A stretch of DNA of 64,000 nt from Streptomyces dysideae (GCF_001514305.1 NZ_KQ949101.1:62001-126000); one strand, 5' to 3'; shown: positions 32,467 to 41,374, counted from the stretch's first letter. Notes: a model not told the origin generated them from the sequence alone. Made by a program: numbers and translations.

Positions 32467-33288
32467 ATGCGCATTCATCGTACGACGCCCACGCGCGCCT
32501 TTTCAGTCTTCTCCAACGCTCTTCTCCGCGACCGGAGCATCTCCTGGTGTGCGGTGGGCGTACTGACGTACCTATTGAGTCTCCCGAACGAGGCCCGCGT
32601 CACCATCCGCACGCTTGCCGATCAGCGTAAGGAGGGGCGGGCCAGGATCTCTGCCGCCCTGCATGAGCTGGAGGGATCCCGGTATCTGCGGCGGGTCGTG
32701 CGCAAGGACCGGGAGTCGGGTCAACTCTCCACCGTGTACGAGGTTTTCGACACTCCGTACGAGGACGAGCCACCCGCGGGTGAAGAGGAAAAAGTCCAGA
32801 ACCTGGCCTCCGGTGAGTCGGCCGTCGCGGCCTCGGGCGCTCTCCCTTCGGGAGAAAAGACCAGGGAACAAGAACCTCCCTCCCCGCCGCCCGAGCCGTC
32901 CGCGCCGGACGCGGCGCCGCCCTCCGAGCGCACCGCGCTCGCCGCCAAGCTGCTCGGCTCACTCGGGCGCACCGAACCCCGGCTCACCCTCGGCGCCGCC
33001 GAGGCGCTGCGGCTGGCGCCGTTGGTGGAGGCGTGGTGGGACGCGGGGGCGAACAGTGCGCAGGTGCGGGCGGCGCTGACGGGCGGTCTGCCGCGCCGGG
33101 TGTACTCGGCGCGGGCCCTTGTCGAGGACCGGCTGCGGCGCAAGTGCCCGGCCGGGGCCGCCGCCGAGCCGGTCACGACCGTTGAGGTGGAGATCCGTCG
33201 GCCCGGTGACTCCGCCTTCCGGGAAGCCGCGCAGCGAGGTGGGGCGATGGCCCGTGCGCTGCTGCGAGGGCGTACGGCGCTCGCGTAG
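32467..33288 (+). CDS. helix-turn-helix domain protein, replication/regulator-like
   Basis: A 273-residue protein. The N-terminal winged-helix reads AVGVLTYLLSLPNEARVTIRT then KEGRARISAALHELE with a RYLRR wing. A long Glu/Pro-rich linker (about residues 95-150) leads to a conserved C-terminal helical part LVEAWWDAGANSAQVRAALTGG. Such proteins are frequent in Streptomyces accessory regions and I do not know a defined role. The start at ATG 32467 follows AGGAGA and the hairpin. Confidence 0.75.
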   Translation: MRIHRTTPTRAFSVFSNALLRDRSISWCAVGVLTYLLSLPNEARVTIRTLADQRKEGRARISAALHELEGSRYLRRVVRKDRESGQLSTVYEVFDTPYEDEPPAGEEEKVQNLASGESAVAASGALPSGEKTREQEPPSPPPEPSAPDAAPPSERTALAAKLLGSLGRTEPRLTLGAAEALRLAPLVEAWWDAGANSAQVRAALTGGLPRRVYSARALVEDRLRRKCPAGAAAEPVTTVEVEIRRPGDSAFREAAQRGGAMARALLRGRTALA

Positions 33289-33389
33289 GCGATGCAACAG
33301 ACTCCCGACCGCACGCCCGTGCTGCCGGGCCAACCCAACCTGACCCAACCGAGGGGAACGTGATGACCGCATTACTCGAACGGACCGAG

Positions 33390-33412
33390 GCAGTATACCA
33401 GCGGTATACTGC
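33390..33412. promoter_or_regulatory. perfect palindrome overlapping the antitoxin promoter
   Basis: GCAGTATACC-AGC-GGTATACTGC is a perfect 10-bp inverted repeat. Its right arm contains TATACT (33405-33410), a good -10 element placed 7 bp before ATG 33417, so transcription probably starts at or next to the ATG. Binding here would block the promoter, as expected for toxin-antitoxin autoregulation. Confidence 0.65.
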
Positions 33413-33416
33413 CGTC

Positions 33417-33680
33417 ATGGCTGACACCACCGTCAAGGTCGACCCCGCTGTCCGTGACCGCCTCATGGTGCTCGCCCGCGAGCGCGGTATGACCATGCGT
33501 GATCTCATCGCCGAGCTGGCGGGGGCGACGCCCACGAAGGAGGAGCTGCGGAAGCGGTATGAGGAGACCAAGGCGTACTGCGAGACGCACTTCGGTGTGA
33601 CGCTCACGGACGAGGACCACGACCGGGTGGAGAAGGTCTGGCAGGACCTCGAAGCCGGCCGGCCCGTGGACAGCCTGTGA
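33417..33680 (+). CDS. VapB-like antitoxin, probably leaderless
   Basis: An 87-residue protein with an N-terminal ribbon-helix-helix-like part (TTVKVDPAVRDRLMVLARE, then MTMRDLIAELA) and an acidic C-terminal half that would wrap the toxin. I chose ATG 33417 and not the ATG at 33360 because the promoter palindrome lies between them. No Shine-Dalgarno precedes it, consistent with a leaderless mRNA. The stop overlaps the toxin GTG. Confidence 0.72.
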   Translation: MADTTVKVDPAVRDRLMVLARERGMTMRDLIAELAGATPTKEELRKRYEETKAYCETHFGVTLTDEDHDRVEKVWQDLEAGRPVDSL

Positions 33681-34090
33681 GTACGCAGAGGGCCGGGTCG
33701 ACCGGCGTCGTCTTCGACGAGTCGGCTCTGCTGGCGCTGGGCTCGGGGAACGCGCTCGCGTCGCAGTTCGTCTCGAACACCGAGCACGGTCCCACTCGGC
33801 ACGTCTACGTTCCCGCACTCTGCCTGGCCGCCGCCGACGGTATGCGCAAGGGACTCGCCGAGCATGTCGGGGCCCTGCCCGCCGTCGAGATCGTCGAGCT
33901 GGACTTCGCGGGCGCGTCCACGGTGGGTGCGCTGCTGCGTGACGGGGCGGAGTGGCGGCTCGGCCATGCCGTCCACCTGTCGCGGCCCACGGTCGGCTGG
34001 CCGGACGGGCGCCACGTCGTGACCGTCGATCCCGAGGTGTACGCGGACATGCCTCTCGTACGCACGATCCGGTTGCCGCATCAGCGGTGA
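33677..34090 (+). CDS. PIN-like (VapC-type) toxin
   Basis: A 137-residue protein starting at GTG 33677, overlapping the antitoxin. VVFDESALLALGSGN at the N-terminus matches the first beta strand and Asp of PIN domains. The C-terminal HVVTVDPEVYADM strand supplies a second acid. The middle acidic residue is uncertain, so nuclease activity is only probable. VapC toxins cleave tRNA or rRNA. It is paired with the upstream VapB-like protein. Confidence 0.7.
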   Translation: MSTQRAGSTGVVFDESALLALGSGNALASQFVSNTEHGPTRHVYVPALCLAAADGMRKGLAEHVGALPAVEIVELDFAGASTVGALLRDGAEWRLGHAVHLSRPTVGWPDGRHVVTVDPEVYADMPLVRTIRLPHQR

Positions 34091-34156
34091 ACCAGGAGGG
34101 CAGGAGGGAGGGCGCCCTTGGCCGGGCGCCCTCCCAGGCGTCTCATCGCATACGTG

Positions 34157-34807
34157 TCAGCTGAAGACGATCATCGACCCCTGCGCCAGACTCCGCGTAG
34201 CCGCCGCGTGCAGCCCCAGCCACACATGCCGTTCGCGGGCGAAGGGGCTCGGGTCGTACGGGGCCGGGACGGCCGGTTCCTCCAGGGCGGTGGGAGCAAG
34301 CGGGGCCTGGGGGGCCGTCGGGGGGTTGGTCGGGTCTATGCCGATCGAGGGGGCCACGAACTCCAGCTCGCGCAGCAGGGACTGGGAGGAGCCCAGGGGG
34401 CCGCCGCCTGCCAGGAGGTCGTCGCTGGAGAGGGGGTGCGGGAAGTCGACCGGGACGTACGCGCCCGCGTGGTCGTAGTGCCAGACCAGGTGCGACTGCT
34501 GGGCCGTCGTCTCGAACATCTCCAGCAACTGCTCGTAGTCGCCGCCCAGTTCGTCGATGGGTGTGACCGGCAGGCCGCACACCTGCAGCAGATACGCGCG
34601 GCGCAAGAAGTGCAGCGCGTCGTAGTCGAAACCGGCGACCGGGGCGACCTCGCCGGACAGGCCCGGCATGTACTGGTACACCGGCACCGGCGGCAGCCCG
34701 GCCTCGGCGAGCACCATGTTGTATTGCGCGAGTTCCTCGGCGAAAGGGTTGTCGGGGGTGTGGCACAACACGTCGACTAGCGGTACCAGCCACAGGTCAC
34801 AGGCCAA
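34157..34807 (-). CDS. conserved hypothetical protein
   Basis: A 216-residue soluble protein. The N-terminal half is strongly conserved-looking (ACDLWLVPLVDVLCHTPDNP, then PVYQYMPGLSGEVAPVAGFD and YDALHFLRRAYLL). The last third is Pro/Ala-rich with a short ending FARERHVWLGLHAAATRSLA. I take TTG 34807 as start because GAGGAG lies eight bases upstream, although the frame extends to 34834. I do not recognise a defined family or role. Possibly phage- or plasmid-defence-unrelated housekeeping. Confidence 0.65.
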   Translation of the reverse strand: MACDLWLVPLVDVLCHTPDNPFAEELAQYNMVLAEAGLPPVPVYQYMPGLSGEVAPVAGFDYDALHFLRRAYLLQVCGLPVTPIDELGGDYEQLLEMFETTAQQSHLVWHYDHAGAYVPVDFPHPLSSDDLLAGGGPLGSSQSLLRELEFVAPSIGIDPTNPPTAPQAPLAPTALEEPAVPAPYDPSPFARERHVWLGLHAAATRSLAQGSMIVFS

Positions 34808-34923
34808 AGAGGGCTCCTCACACAGCGGTCGCAAGGCGTAGCACAGTGGTCAGGGAAGAGTAATCGGTGAGGCGTGGCCTCAGCTCCTCTCCTGCACATC
34901 CCCGCAGACCATGCGGGCCACTC

Positions 34924-35631
34924 TCATCGACGACCGGCCAGACGCTCGATCAGGGCCAGGCTGTCCGCGTTGTACGCGGCGACGATCTCACGGGCGGCAG
35001 ACGTGTCGCGGCGCGACAGGGCGTCGACCAGTTCGGTGTGGCCGGACCACAGGTGGCCGCGCAGATCGGTCAGCCGGCGCAGATGCTGCACGGCGCACAC
35101 CCAGGACTGGACACGCAGCCGGTGCAGGAAGTCGGAGAGATAGGGGTTGCAGAAGAGGGCGCCGAGCTCGCGCCAGAAACGCAGGTCGTAGCCGATGAGG
35201 ACGGTGAGGTCACCGGCGTCGGCGGCCCGCCGCGCCTCTTCGCCGCGCCGCCGTACCCCGACGAGCGCGGCGACGACCCGGCGGTCGTCGGGATCCTGGA
35301 CGTAGCCCTGGTGGCCCTGGTCGAGGGCCTGGAACATGCCGTCGGTGACGAGGCTGCGGGCCTCGACGATGCTGCGGTAGTCCTGGACGGAGTACTCGTG
35401 GACGCGGAACCCGCGATGCTGGTCGGCCTCCAGCAGCCCCTGCGCGGACAGGTCGACCAGGGCCTCGCGGACCGGGGTCGCGGAGACGCCGTACTGCTCG
35501 GCGATCTCCTTGACCGTGAACTCCTTGCCCGGCTGCAGCCGCCCCGCCAGCACCTCGTCACGCAACGCGTCCGCGATCTGCTGCCGCAGAGTACTGCGCG
35601 TCACGGCGCCGTTGCCGCTGATGCTCGGCAT
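34924..35631 (-). CDS. GntR/FadR family transcriptional regulator
   Basis: A 235-residue regulator from ATG 35631. The winged HTH is TVKEIAEQYGVSATPVREALVDLSAQGLL, followed by an all-helical FCD ligand domain (RSIVEARSLVTDGMF, and DLRFWRELG, HTELVDALSRRD with potential metal-binding His/Asp). The upstream extension to 35748 is less likely coding. It lies 145 bp downstream of the aminotransferase gene, in the same orientation, and may control it. Confidence 0.85.
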   Translation of the reverse strand: MPSISGNGAVTRSTLRQQIADALRDEVLAGRLQPGKEFTVKEIAEQYGVSATPVREALVDLSAQGLLEADQHRGFRVHEYSVQDYRSIVEARSLVTDGMFQALDQGHQGYVQDPDDRRVVAALVGVRRRGEEARRAADAGDLTVLIGYDLRFWRELGALFCNPYLSDFLHRLRVQSWVCAVQHLRRLTDLRGHLWSGHTELVDALSRRDTSAAREIVAAYNADSLALIERLAGRR

Positions 35632-35776
35632 GGTCGGGGCGTCTCCCTCGTCGCGATGGGTGGCGTGCACGTATATGTCTACGGGCACGGCCACCTTACG
35701 CGTTCGGGTTCCACACAGATGAGCTAGTGGTGGCCAACTATTCCGCATTACTCTGTGTTACTGGATGTACTTGTCG

Positions 35777-37135
35777 TTACTCGGTGTACTCGTCCGCCAC
35801 CGACAGCGCCGCGTCCAGTGCCGCCAGGCCCTCCTTCAGCTCGGCCTCGCTCACGTTGCACGGCGGCACGACATGGGTGCGGTTCATGTTGATGAACGGC
35901 CAGATGCCGCCCGCCTTCGCGGCGGCGCCGAACGCGGCCATCGGGGCGTTCGCCTCACCGGCCGCGTTGTACGGCACCAGCGGCTCCCGCGTCTCCCGGT
36001 TCTTCACCAGCTCCAGCGCCCAGAACATGCCTACGCCGCGGACGTCGCCGACGCTGGGGTGCCGCGCAGCCAGCTCCCGCAGGGCCGGTTCGACGACGGT
36101 CGCGCCCAGGTTCGCGGCGTAGTCCACGACGCCCTCCTCGGCCATGACCCCGATCGTCGCGACCGCCGCCGCACATGCCAGGGGATGACCGGAGTACGTC
36201 AGCCCGCCCGGGTACGGCTGCTTCCCGAACGTCTCCGCGATCGCCCCCGAGACGGCGACACCGCCGAGCGGCACGTACCCGGAGTTCACGCCCTTCGCGA
36301 AGGTCATCAGGTCCGGCGTCACGTCGAACAGATCCGCCGCGAACCACTCACCGGTCCGCCCGAACCCCGCCATGACCTCGTCCAGGATGAAGACGATCCC
36401 GTACTTGTCGCAGAGCTCCCGCACCCCGGCGAGGTAGCCCGGCGGCGGGATCATGATCCCGGCCGTACCCGGAATCGTCTCCAGGATGATCGCGGCGATC
36501 GTCCCCGGCCCCTCGAAGGCGATGGTCGTCTCCAGATGCTCCAGCGCCCGCGCGCACTCCTGCTCCTCGGTCTCCGCGTAGAAACGGGACCGGTACAGGA
36601 ACGGCGCCCAGAAGTGCACGACCCCGGCCGTACCGGCGTCCGAGGCCCAGCGGCGCGGGTCGCCGGTGAGGTTCACGGCCTGCTGCGTACCGCCGTGGTA
36701 GGAGCGATACGCCGACAGCACCTTGGCGCGCCCGGTGTGCAGCCGCGCCATCCGCACGGCGTGCTCCACGGCATCCGCGCCGCCATTGGTGAAGAAGATC
36801 TTGTCCAGGTCCCCCGGCGTCCGCTCGGCGATCAGCCGCGCCGCCTCGGAACGGGCCTCGACGGCGAAGGCGGGCGCGAAGGTGGACAGGGTCGCGGCCT
36901 GTTCCTGGATCGCGGCGACGACCTTCGGATGCTGGTAGCCGATGTTCGTGTAGACGAGCCCGCTGGTGAAGTCGAGATAGCGCCTGCCGTCGTAGTCCCA
37001 GAAGTACGACCCCTCCGCGCCGGCGACGGCGAGCGGGTCGATGAGCTCCTGCGCGGACCAGGAGTGGAAGACATGCGCACGGTCCGCGGCCTTCACGGCG
37101 GCGCCGACCTCGGGGTTTGGCAGATGAGGGGTCAT
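35777..37135 (-). CDS. class III PLP aminotransferase
   Basis: A 452-residue omega-aminotransferase-type enzyme. Seen: FWDYDGRRYLDFTSGLVYTNIGYQHP, the PLP phosphate loop FTNGGADAVEHAVRMAR, YRSYHGGTQQAVNLTGD, the Asp-loop VFILDEVMAGFGRTGEWFA, and Schiff-base Lys in DLMTFAKGVNSGYVPLGG. It is closest to the taurine-pyruvate or 'aspartate aminotransferase family' members, so the amino donor is not determined. With the following GntR gene it may serve amine or amino-acid catabolism. Confidence 0.88.
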   Translation of the reverse strand: MTPHLPNPEVGAAVKAADRAHVFHSWSAQELIDPLAVAGAEGSYFWDYDGRRYLDFTSGLVYTNIGYQHPKVVAAIQEQAATLSTFAPAFAVEARSEAARLIAERTPGDLDKIFFTNGGADAVEHAVRMARLHTGRAKVLSAYRSYHGGTQQAVNLTGDPRRWASDAGTAGVVHFWAPFLYRSRFYAETEEQECARALEHLETTIAFEGPGTIAAIILETIPGTAGIMIPPPGYLAGVRELCDKYGIVFILDEVMAGFGRTGEWFAADLFDVTPDLMTFAKGVNSGYVPLGGVAVSGAIAETFGKQPYPGGLTYSGHPLACAAAVATIGVMAEEGVVDYAANLGATVVEPALRELAARHPSVGDVRGVGMFWALELVKNRETREPLVPYNAAGEANAPMAAFGAAAKAGGIWPFINMNRTHVVPPCNVSEAELKEGLAALDAALSVADEYTE

Positions 37136-37243
37136 GCGGGCGAGCGTAGATGTCCGGGATGGGGACGCGATATCGGCGTCCTGTCTGTGGTCGGGGGGTT
37201 TCCGCGACAGGTTGTCGAAGGCGGCGGCCTTCTGCCAGATATT

Positions 37244-37276
37244 GACAGCATGCTGCCTTGATGGCAGTATGCTGTC
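37244..37276. promoter_or_regulatory. 14-bp inverted repeat, probable MarR operator
   Basis: GACAGCATGCTGCC and GGCAGTATGCTGTC pair with one mismatch around TTGAT, 30 bp before the DJ-1-like gene. A -35-like TTGACA (37242-37247) overlaps the left arm. The operon encodes a MarR regulator, so this is its likely autoregulatory site. GC is low locally. Confidence 0.65.
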
Positions 37277-37305
37277 ATAAACGGAAACCGGGTCGAGGAG
37301 AAGCC

Positions 37306-37950
37306 ATGAACAGCACCGTCACCCGCAAGCCCGTCCATCTCGCCGTCTACGACACCCTCGCCGACTGGGAAACGGGACACGCGACCGTGTTTCTCGCCCG
37401 CGCCGGGTACGAGGTCAGGACCGTCGGACCGTCCAGGGAGCCGGTACGGAGCATCGGTGGCCTGCGGATCCAGCCCGACCTCGCGCTCGACGACCTCCAC
37501 CCCGACGACAGCGCCCTGCTGATCCTCCCGGGCGCCGACCTCTGGGCTGAGACATCAGCCGCTACCGCGGCGGGCTCCGACGACCTGGCCCCCTTCGCCC
37601 GCAAGGCCCGTGCCTTCCTGGACGCCGGTGTGCCCGTCGCCGCGATCTGCGGGGCCACCGCCGGCCTGGCCCGTGAGGGCCTGCTCGACGACCGGGACCA
37701 CACCAGCGCGGTCTCCTTCTATCTGGCCGCGACGGGATACGGGGGCGGCGCACGATACGTCGAGGCGGACGCCGTCACGGACGACGGGAGCCTGATCACC
37801 GCCGGCCCCACCGAACCCGTCGCCTTCGCCCGGGAGATCCTCCGCCTCCTCGGGGTGTACGAGGGTGAGGTCCTCGACGCCTGGTACCGGCTGTTCCACG
37901 ACTCCGACCCGGAGGCGTACGCCGTGCTCGAGAAGGCCACGGCACGGTGA
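37306..37950 (+). CDS. DJ-1/PfpI (ThiJ) family protein
   Basis: A 214-residue glutamine-amidotransferase-like protein. The nucleophile elbow is AAICGATAGLAREGLL with the conserved Cys, and the earlier LLILPGADLWAE is the family oxyanion strand. Such proteins act as glyoxalase III, chaperone or isonitrile hydratase-like enzymes, and the exact activity is unknown. ATG 37306 follows GAGGAG. It overlaps the MarR gene (GTGA) and is controlled by the palindrome at 37244. Confidence 0.82.
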   Translation: MNSTVTRKPVHLAVYDTLADWETGHATVFLARAGYEVRTVGPSREPVRSIGGLRIQPDLALDDLHPDDSALLILPGADLWAETSAATAAGSDDLAPFARKARAFLDAGVPVAAICGATAGLAREGLLDDRDHTSAVSFYLAATGYGGGARYVEADAVTDDGSLITAGPTEPVAFAREILRLLGVYEGEVLDAWYRLFHDSDPEAYAVLEKATAR

Positions 37951-38405
37951 CCCGCGAACGACAGGACCTGCTCAGCCGTAGCGCGCTCGGTGTCTTCCGG
38001 CTCAACGGCCGGTTCCTCGCGGTCGCCGATGAGTTGGCCAAGCCGGCCGGACTCACGGCCGCGTGGTGGCAGGTGCTGGGCGCGGTGCTGCACGACCCAC
38101 TCCCCGTCTCCGGCATCGCCCGCACGATGGGCATCACGCGGCAGAGCGTGCAGCGCATCGCCGATCTGCTGGTGGAGCGGGGGCTGGCCGAATATCGCCC
38201 CAACCCGGCCCACCGCCGAGCCAAGCTCCTGGCGCCCACGGACGAGGGCCGCGCCGCCATCGCCGAGATCAACCCCGGCCATGCCGCCTTCGCCGACCGC
38301 CTCGCGGAGGCCTTCGGGGAGGCCGAACTCGCGGACGCCGTGAGGGTGCTGGAGCGGCTGTCGAAGGTGCTGGACACGATGCCGCCCGCTGTTACGGAAC
38401 CGTAG
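37947..38405 (+). CDS. MarR family transcriptional regulator
   Basis: A 152-residue winged-helix regulator. The recognition region reads VSGIARTMGITRQSVQRIADLLVERGL and the wing RPNPAHRRAKLLAPTDEG. It is co-translated with the DJ-1-like gene. The repressor probably acts at the 14-bp inverted repeat upstream of the pair, responding to a reactive or electrophilic metabolite (inference). Confidence 0.88.
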   Translation: MTRERQDLLSRSALGVFRLNGRFLAVADELAKPAGLTAAWWQVLGAVLHDPLPVSGIARTMGITRQSVQRIADLLVERGLAEYRPNPAHRRAKLLAPTDEGRAAIAEINPGHAAFADRLAEAFGEAELADAVRVLERLSKVLDTMPPAVTEP

Positions 38406-38488
38406 ACACCGCCCCGCTCACCTCGCCCTTCGCCGCACTATCGTGAGGCTGTTGCAGGGGTGGGGGCGGCCGGGAAGGGCCTGGGGAC

Positions 38489-41374
38489 ATGGAGAAGCTC
38501 GGAGTGCGGGATCCGCAGCGGATCGGGGCGTATCGGCTGCTGGCGCGGTTGGGGGCGGGCGGTATGGGGCGGGTGTATCTCGCCCGGTCGGACCGGGGCC
38601 GCACCGTCGCCGTGAAGCTCGTACGGCAGGAACTGGCCGCGCAGGAGGAGTTCCGGGCGCGGTTCCGGCAGGAGGTGCGGGCCGCGCGGCAGGTCGGCGG
38701 GTACTGGACGGCGCCGGTCCTCGACGCGGACACCGAGGCGGCCGTGCCGTGGGTGGCCACGGGGTATGTGGCGGGGCCGAGCCTGCAGCAGGTCGTCGGG
38801 CGGGATCACGGGGCGCTGCCGGAGCGGTCGGTGCGGATCCTGGCGGCCGGGCTGGCGCATGCGCTGAGGGACATTCACACCGCCGGGATCGTGCACCGGG
38901 ACCTGAAGCCGTCCAACGTGCTCGTCACGATCGACGGGCCTCGCGTCATCGACTTCGGGATCGCGCGGGCGTTGGAGACGGTCACGGACGGTGGGCTGAC
39001 CAGGGCCGGTGCGCTCGTCGGGTCGCCCGGGTTCATGGCGCCGGAACAGGTACGGGGGGAGCGGCTGACGCCGGCCTGCGACGTGTTCTGCCTGGGTTCG
39101 ATGCTGGCGTACGCGGCGACCGGCCGCCTGCCGTTCGGCTCCGCCGACAGCGGTGCGCATGCCGTGATGTTCCGCATCGCCCAGGAGGAACCGGACCTGA
39201 AGGGGGTGCCGGAGGGAATCGCCGAGCTGGTCCTCGACTGTCTGCGGAAGGACCCCGGGGCCCGTCCGACGCTGGACCGGATCCTGGAGCGCACGGGGGC
39301 GGAGGACACCGTCTCGGGTGGGCGGTCGCGGGATCCGTGGTTGCCGAGCGCGCTGGTGGCGCAGTTGGGGAGGCATGCGGTGGGGTTGTTGGAGGCGGAG
39401 GATCCGGCGGGGGAGGAGAGGGTGGGGGCTGGAGGTCCCGGGGGTGAGGTTTCGGGGGCAGAGAGTCCCGGTGGTGGGGCTTCGGGAGGTGGGATCTCGG
39501 GTGCGGGGGTTCCTGGCGGTGGTGCTTCGGGCGGGGTTCCCGGTGTGGGGGTTCCGGGCGGTGGAGTGCAGGGCGTAGGGGCCTCGGGTGGTGAAGCTCG
39601 GGGTGCGGGGGCTTCGGGCAGGGCTCTCGGCGTGGGGGTTCCGGGCGTAGGCACTTCGGGCGGTGAGGTCCGGGGTGTGGGGGCTCCGGGTGGGGTTCCC
39701 GGTGTGGGGGCTTCGGGCGTAGGCACTTCGGGCGGTGAGGTCCGGGGTGTGGGGGCTCCGGGTGGGGTTCCCGGTGTGGGGGCTTCGGGCGTAGGCACTT
39801 CGGGCGGTGGGGTTCCCGGTGTGGGGGCTTCGGGCGTAGGCACTTCGGGCGGTGGAGTTCCCGGTGTGGGGGCTTCGGGCGGTGGGGTTCCGGGCGTAGG
39901 GGGTCCGGGTGCGGGGGCTCCGAGTGGTCGGGTTCCAGGCCGTGGGGCTCCAGGCGCCGGGGAGTCTCCTGAGCATGCGGCCGCCCCCGATGACGTGGCT
40001 CCGATGACGGCAGCCGCGGTGTCGCCTCCGGCCGAGATGCCGACGGTGGCTGCGGGGACGACCTCGCAGACGTCAACCCCGCCGGGGACGGGCGCCCCGA
40101 ACCGGCCTGCGCGGCCCGCTCACTCCGGCCCGTCTGCTCCGAACCCGCCTGCGCAGGCCGCCCCGTCGGTGGGGCCGCCGGCTCAGCTGGGTCATCCGGC
40201 TAACCCTGGCCATCCGGCTCACCCAGCCAACCCCGTGTACGGCTATCCGCAGCAGCCGCCGCAACCCAACGCGCCCAGACATCCGCAGCACCCCGCTGGA
40301 TACGGCTATCCGCCGCCCGCCGGGTCGACCACGTCGTACGGTCAGAGTCCGTCGGTCGGTCCGAACCCGTCGTACGGTCAGAGTCCGTCGGTCGGTCCGA
40401 ACCCGTCGTACGGTCAGAGTCCGTCGGTCGGTCCGAACCCGTCGTACGGTCAGAGTCCGTCGGTCGGTCCGAACCCGTCGTACGGTCAGAGTCCGCCCGC
40501 CGGGTCGACCACGCCGTACGGTCAGAGTCCGTCGGTCGGTCCGAACCCGTCGTACGGTCAGAGTCCGTCCGCCGGGTCGACCACGCCGTATGCCCAGAAT
40601 CCACAGGCCGGGTCGACTCCGCCACATGCCCAGAATCCGCCCGCCACCCCAACCCCGCCGTACGCCCAGAATCCACAGCCCGCCCCAATCCCCCCGTACG
40701 GCACGCCCCCACCCGGCACCACCCCTTACGCCACCACCCCACCCGGCACCCCCCACCCGCCCTACACCCCAATCCCCCCGTACACCCCCGACCCTCCGCC
40801 CCGAAGAACCCCCCGCTCCACCACAGCCCTCGTCCTCGTCGCCCTGGTCGTGGCCCTCGGCGCCGGCGGTTCCGTGTACGCCCTCATGAACAGCAGCGGC
40901 GACGGCGAGGACGACAAGGCCGCTGGTCAGGCCACCGCCGCTGGTCAGGCCACCAGCGCGCCTCCGACGCCGGGGGCGACCGCAGCCACCCCCTCACCAC
41001 CGTCTCCGACCCCCACCCAGGGCGCGATCCCGGCCGACTACCTCGGTACCTGGACGGCCACCATCGGCAACGCGAGCGGCGAGAACACCCGTCGGCTCAC
41101 CCTCCGGCAGGGCGACGTGGGTGACACGGTGCTGTCCCTCGTCGCGGACGGGCCGGCCGGCGACGGCACCTATCACTGCGTGTTCGAGGCGGAACTGGCC
41201 GAAGCGCCGGACGCGGAAGGCCCGTTGGCGATCGGCCCGTCCACCGTGGCCACCGGCGAACCGGCATCCTCCTGCTCGCCGGGCGAGGCCACGGAGATCA
41301 CCCTGCTGCCGGACGGCACACTGGAGCGTGAGAACACCAGCAGCGGGGAGAAGCTGACGTACACCCGCCAGTGA
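38489..41374 (+). CDS. Ser/Thr protein kinase with low-complexity tandem repeats and extracellular domain
   Basis: A 961-residue membrane-bound Hanks-type kinase. The kinase domain covers about residues 10-275: GAGGMGRVYL loop, Lys43, HRDLKPSN with Asp138, DFGIAR, APEQVRG. Residues about 310-510 are a Gly-Val-Ala-Ser repeat region (GVPGVGASGVGTSGG type). Residues about 600-760 are Pro-rich with 12-residue GQSPSVGPNPSY repeats. One transmembrane helix lies near 778-800 (ALVLVALVVALGAGGSVYAL). The C-terminal outside domain of about 110 residues has GTWTATIGNASGENT and two Cys. This layout matches the kinase at the same locus in other Streptomyces as I recall. Both repeat blocks make allele length variable. 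Confidence 0.9.
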   Translation: MEKLGVRDPQRIGAYRLLARLGAGGMGRVYLARSDRGRTVAVKLVRQELAAQEEFRARFRQEVRAARQVGGYWTAPVLDADTEAAVPWVATGYVAGPSLQQVVGRDHGALPERSVRILAAGLAHALRDIHTAGIVHRDLKPSNVLVTIDGPRVIDFGIARALETVTDGGLTRAGALVGSPGFMAPEQVRGERLTPACDVFCLGSMLAYAATGRLPFGSADSGAHAVMFRIAQEEPDLKGVPEGIAELVLDCLRKDPGARPTLDRILERTGAEDTVSGGRSRDPWLPSALVAQLGRHAVGLLEAEDPAGEERVGAGGPGGEVSGAESPGGGASGGGISGAGVPGGGASGGVPGVGVPGGGVQGVGASGGEARGAGASGRALGVGVPGVGTSGGEVRGVGAPGGVPGVGASGVGTSGGEVRGVGAPGGVPGVGASGVGTSGGGVPGVGASGVGTSGGGVPGVGASGGGVPGVGGPGAGAPSGRVPGRGAPGAGESPEHAAAPDDVAPMTAAAVSPPAEMPTVAAGTTSQTSTPPGTGAPNRPARPAHSGPSAPNPPAQAAPSVGPPAQLGHPANPGHPAHPANPVYGYPQQPPQPNAPRHPQHPAGYGYPPPAGSTTSYGQSPSVGPNPSYGQSPSVGPNPSYGQSPSVGPNPSYGQSPSVGPNPSYGQSPPAGSTTPYGQSPSVGPNPSYGQSPSAGSTTPYAQNPQAGSTPPHAQNPPATPTPPYAQNPQPAPIPPYGTPPPGTTPYATTPPGTPHPPYTPIPPYTPDPPPRRTPRSTTALVLVALVVALGAGGSVYALMNSSGDGEDDKAAGQATAAGQATSAPPTPGATAATPSPPSPTPTQGAIPADYLGTWTATIGNASGENTRRLTLRQGDVGDTVLSLVADGPAGDGTYHCVFEAELAEAPDAEGPLAIGPSTVATGEPASSCSPGEATEITLLPDGTLERENTSSGEKLTYTRQ
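39646..39880 (+). repeat. 72/45-bp tandem repeats inside the kinase gene (Gly-rich)
   Basis: A CGTAGGCACTTCGGGCGGTG block recurs at 39646, 39718, 39790 and 39835, giving periods 72, 72 and 45, in frame. It encodes the Gly/Val/Ser-rich linker. Slippage here would change linker length without frameshift. Confidence 0.75.
40341..40570 (+). repeat. 36-bp tandem repeats inside the kinase gene (GQSPSVGPNPSY)
   Basis: GTCAGAGTCCGTCGGTCGGT begins units at 40341, 40377, 40413 and 40449, and related units follow. Each 36-bp unit encodes GQSPSVGPNPSY or a variant with PPAGSTTPY. The periodicity is in frame and there are no spacers. Confidence 0.85.

Noticed and set aside
40341..40570. 36-bp repeats resembling a CRISPR array in unit length
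   Set aside because: Units are head to tail without spacers, lie in frame within the kinase gene and encode a 12-residue repeat.
38438..40772. long open frames opposite the kinase repeats (His/Pro/Arg-rich)
   Set aside because: They are antisense shadows of GC-rich repeats and have no start signals or recognisable domain.
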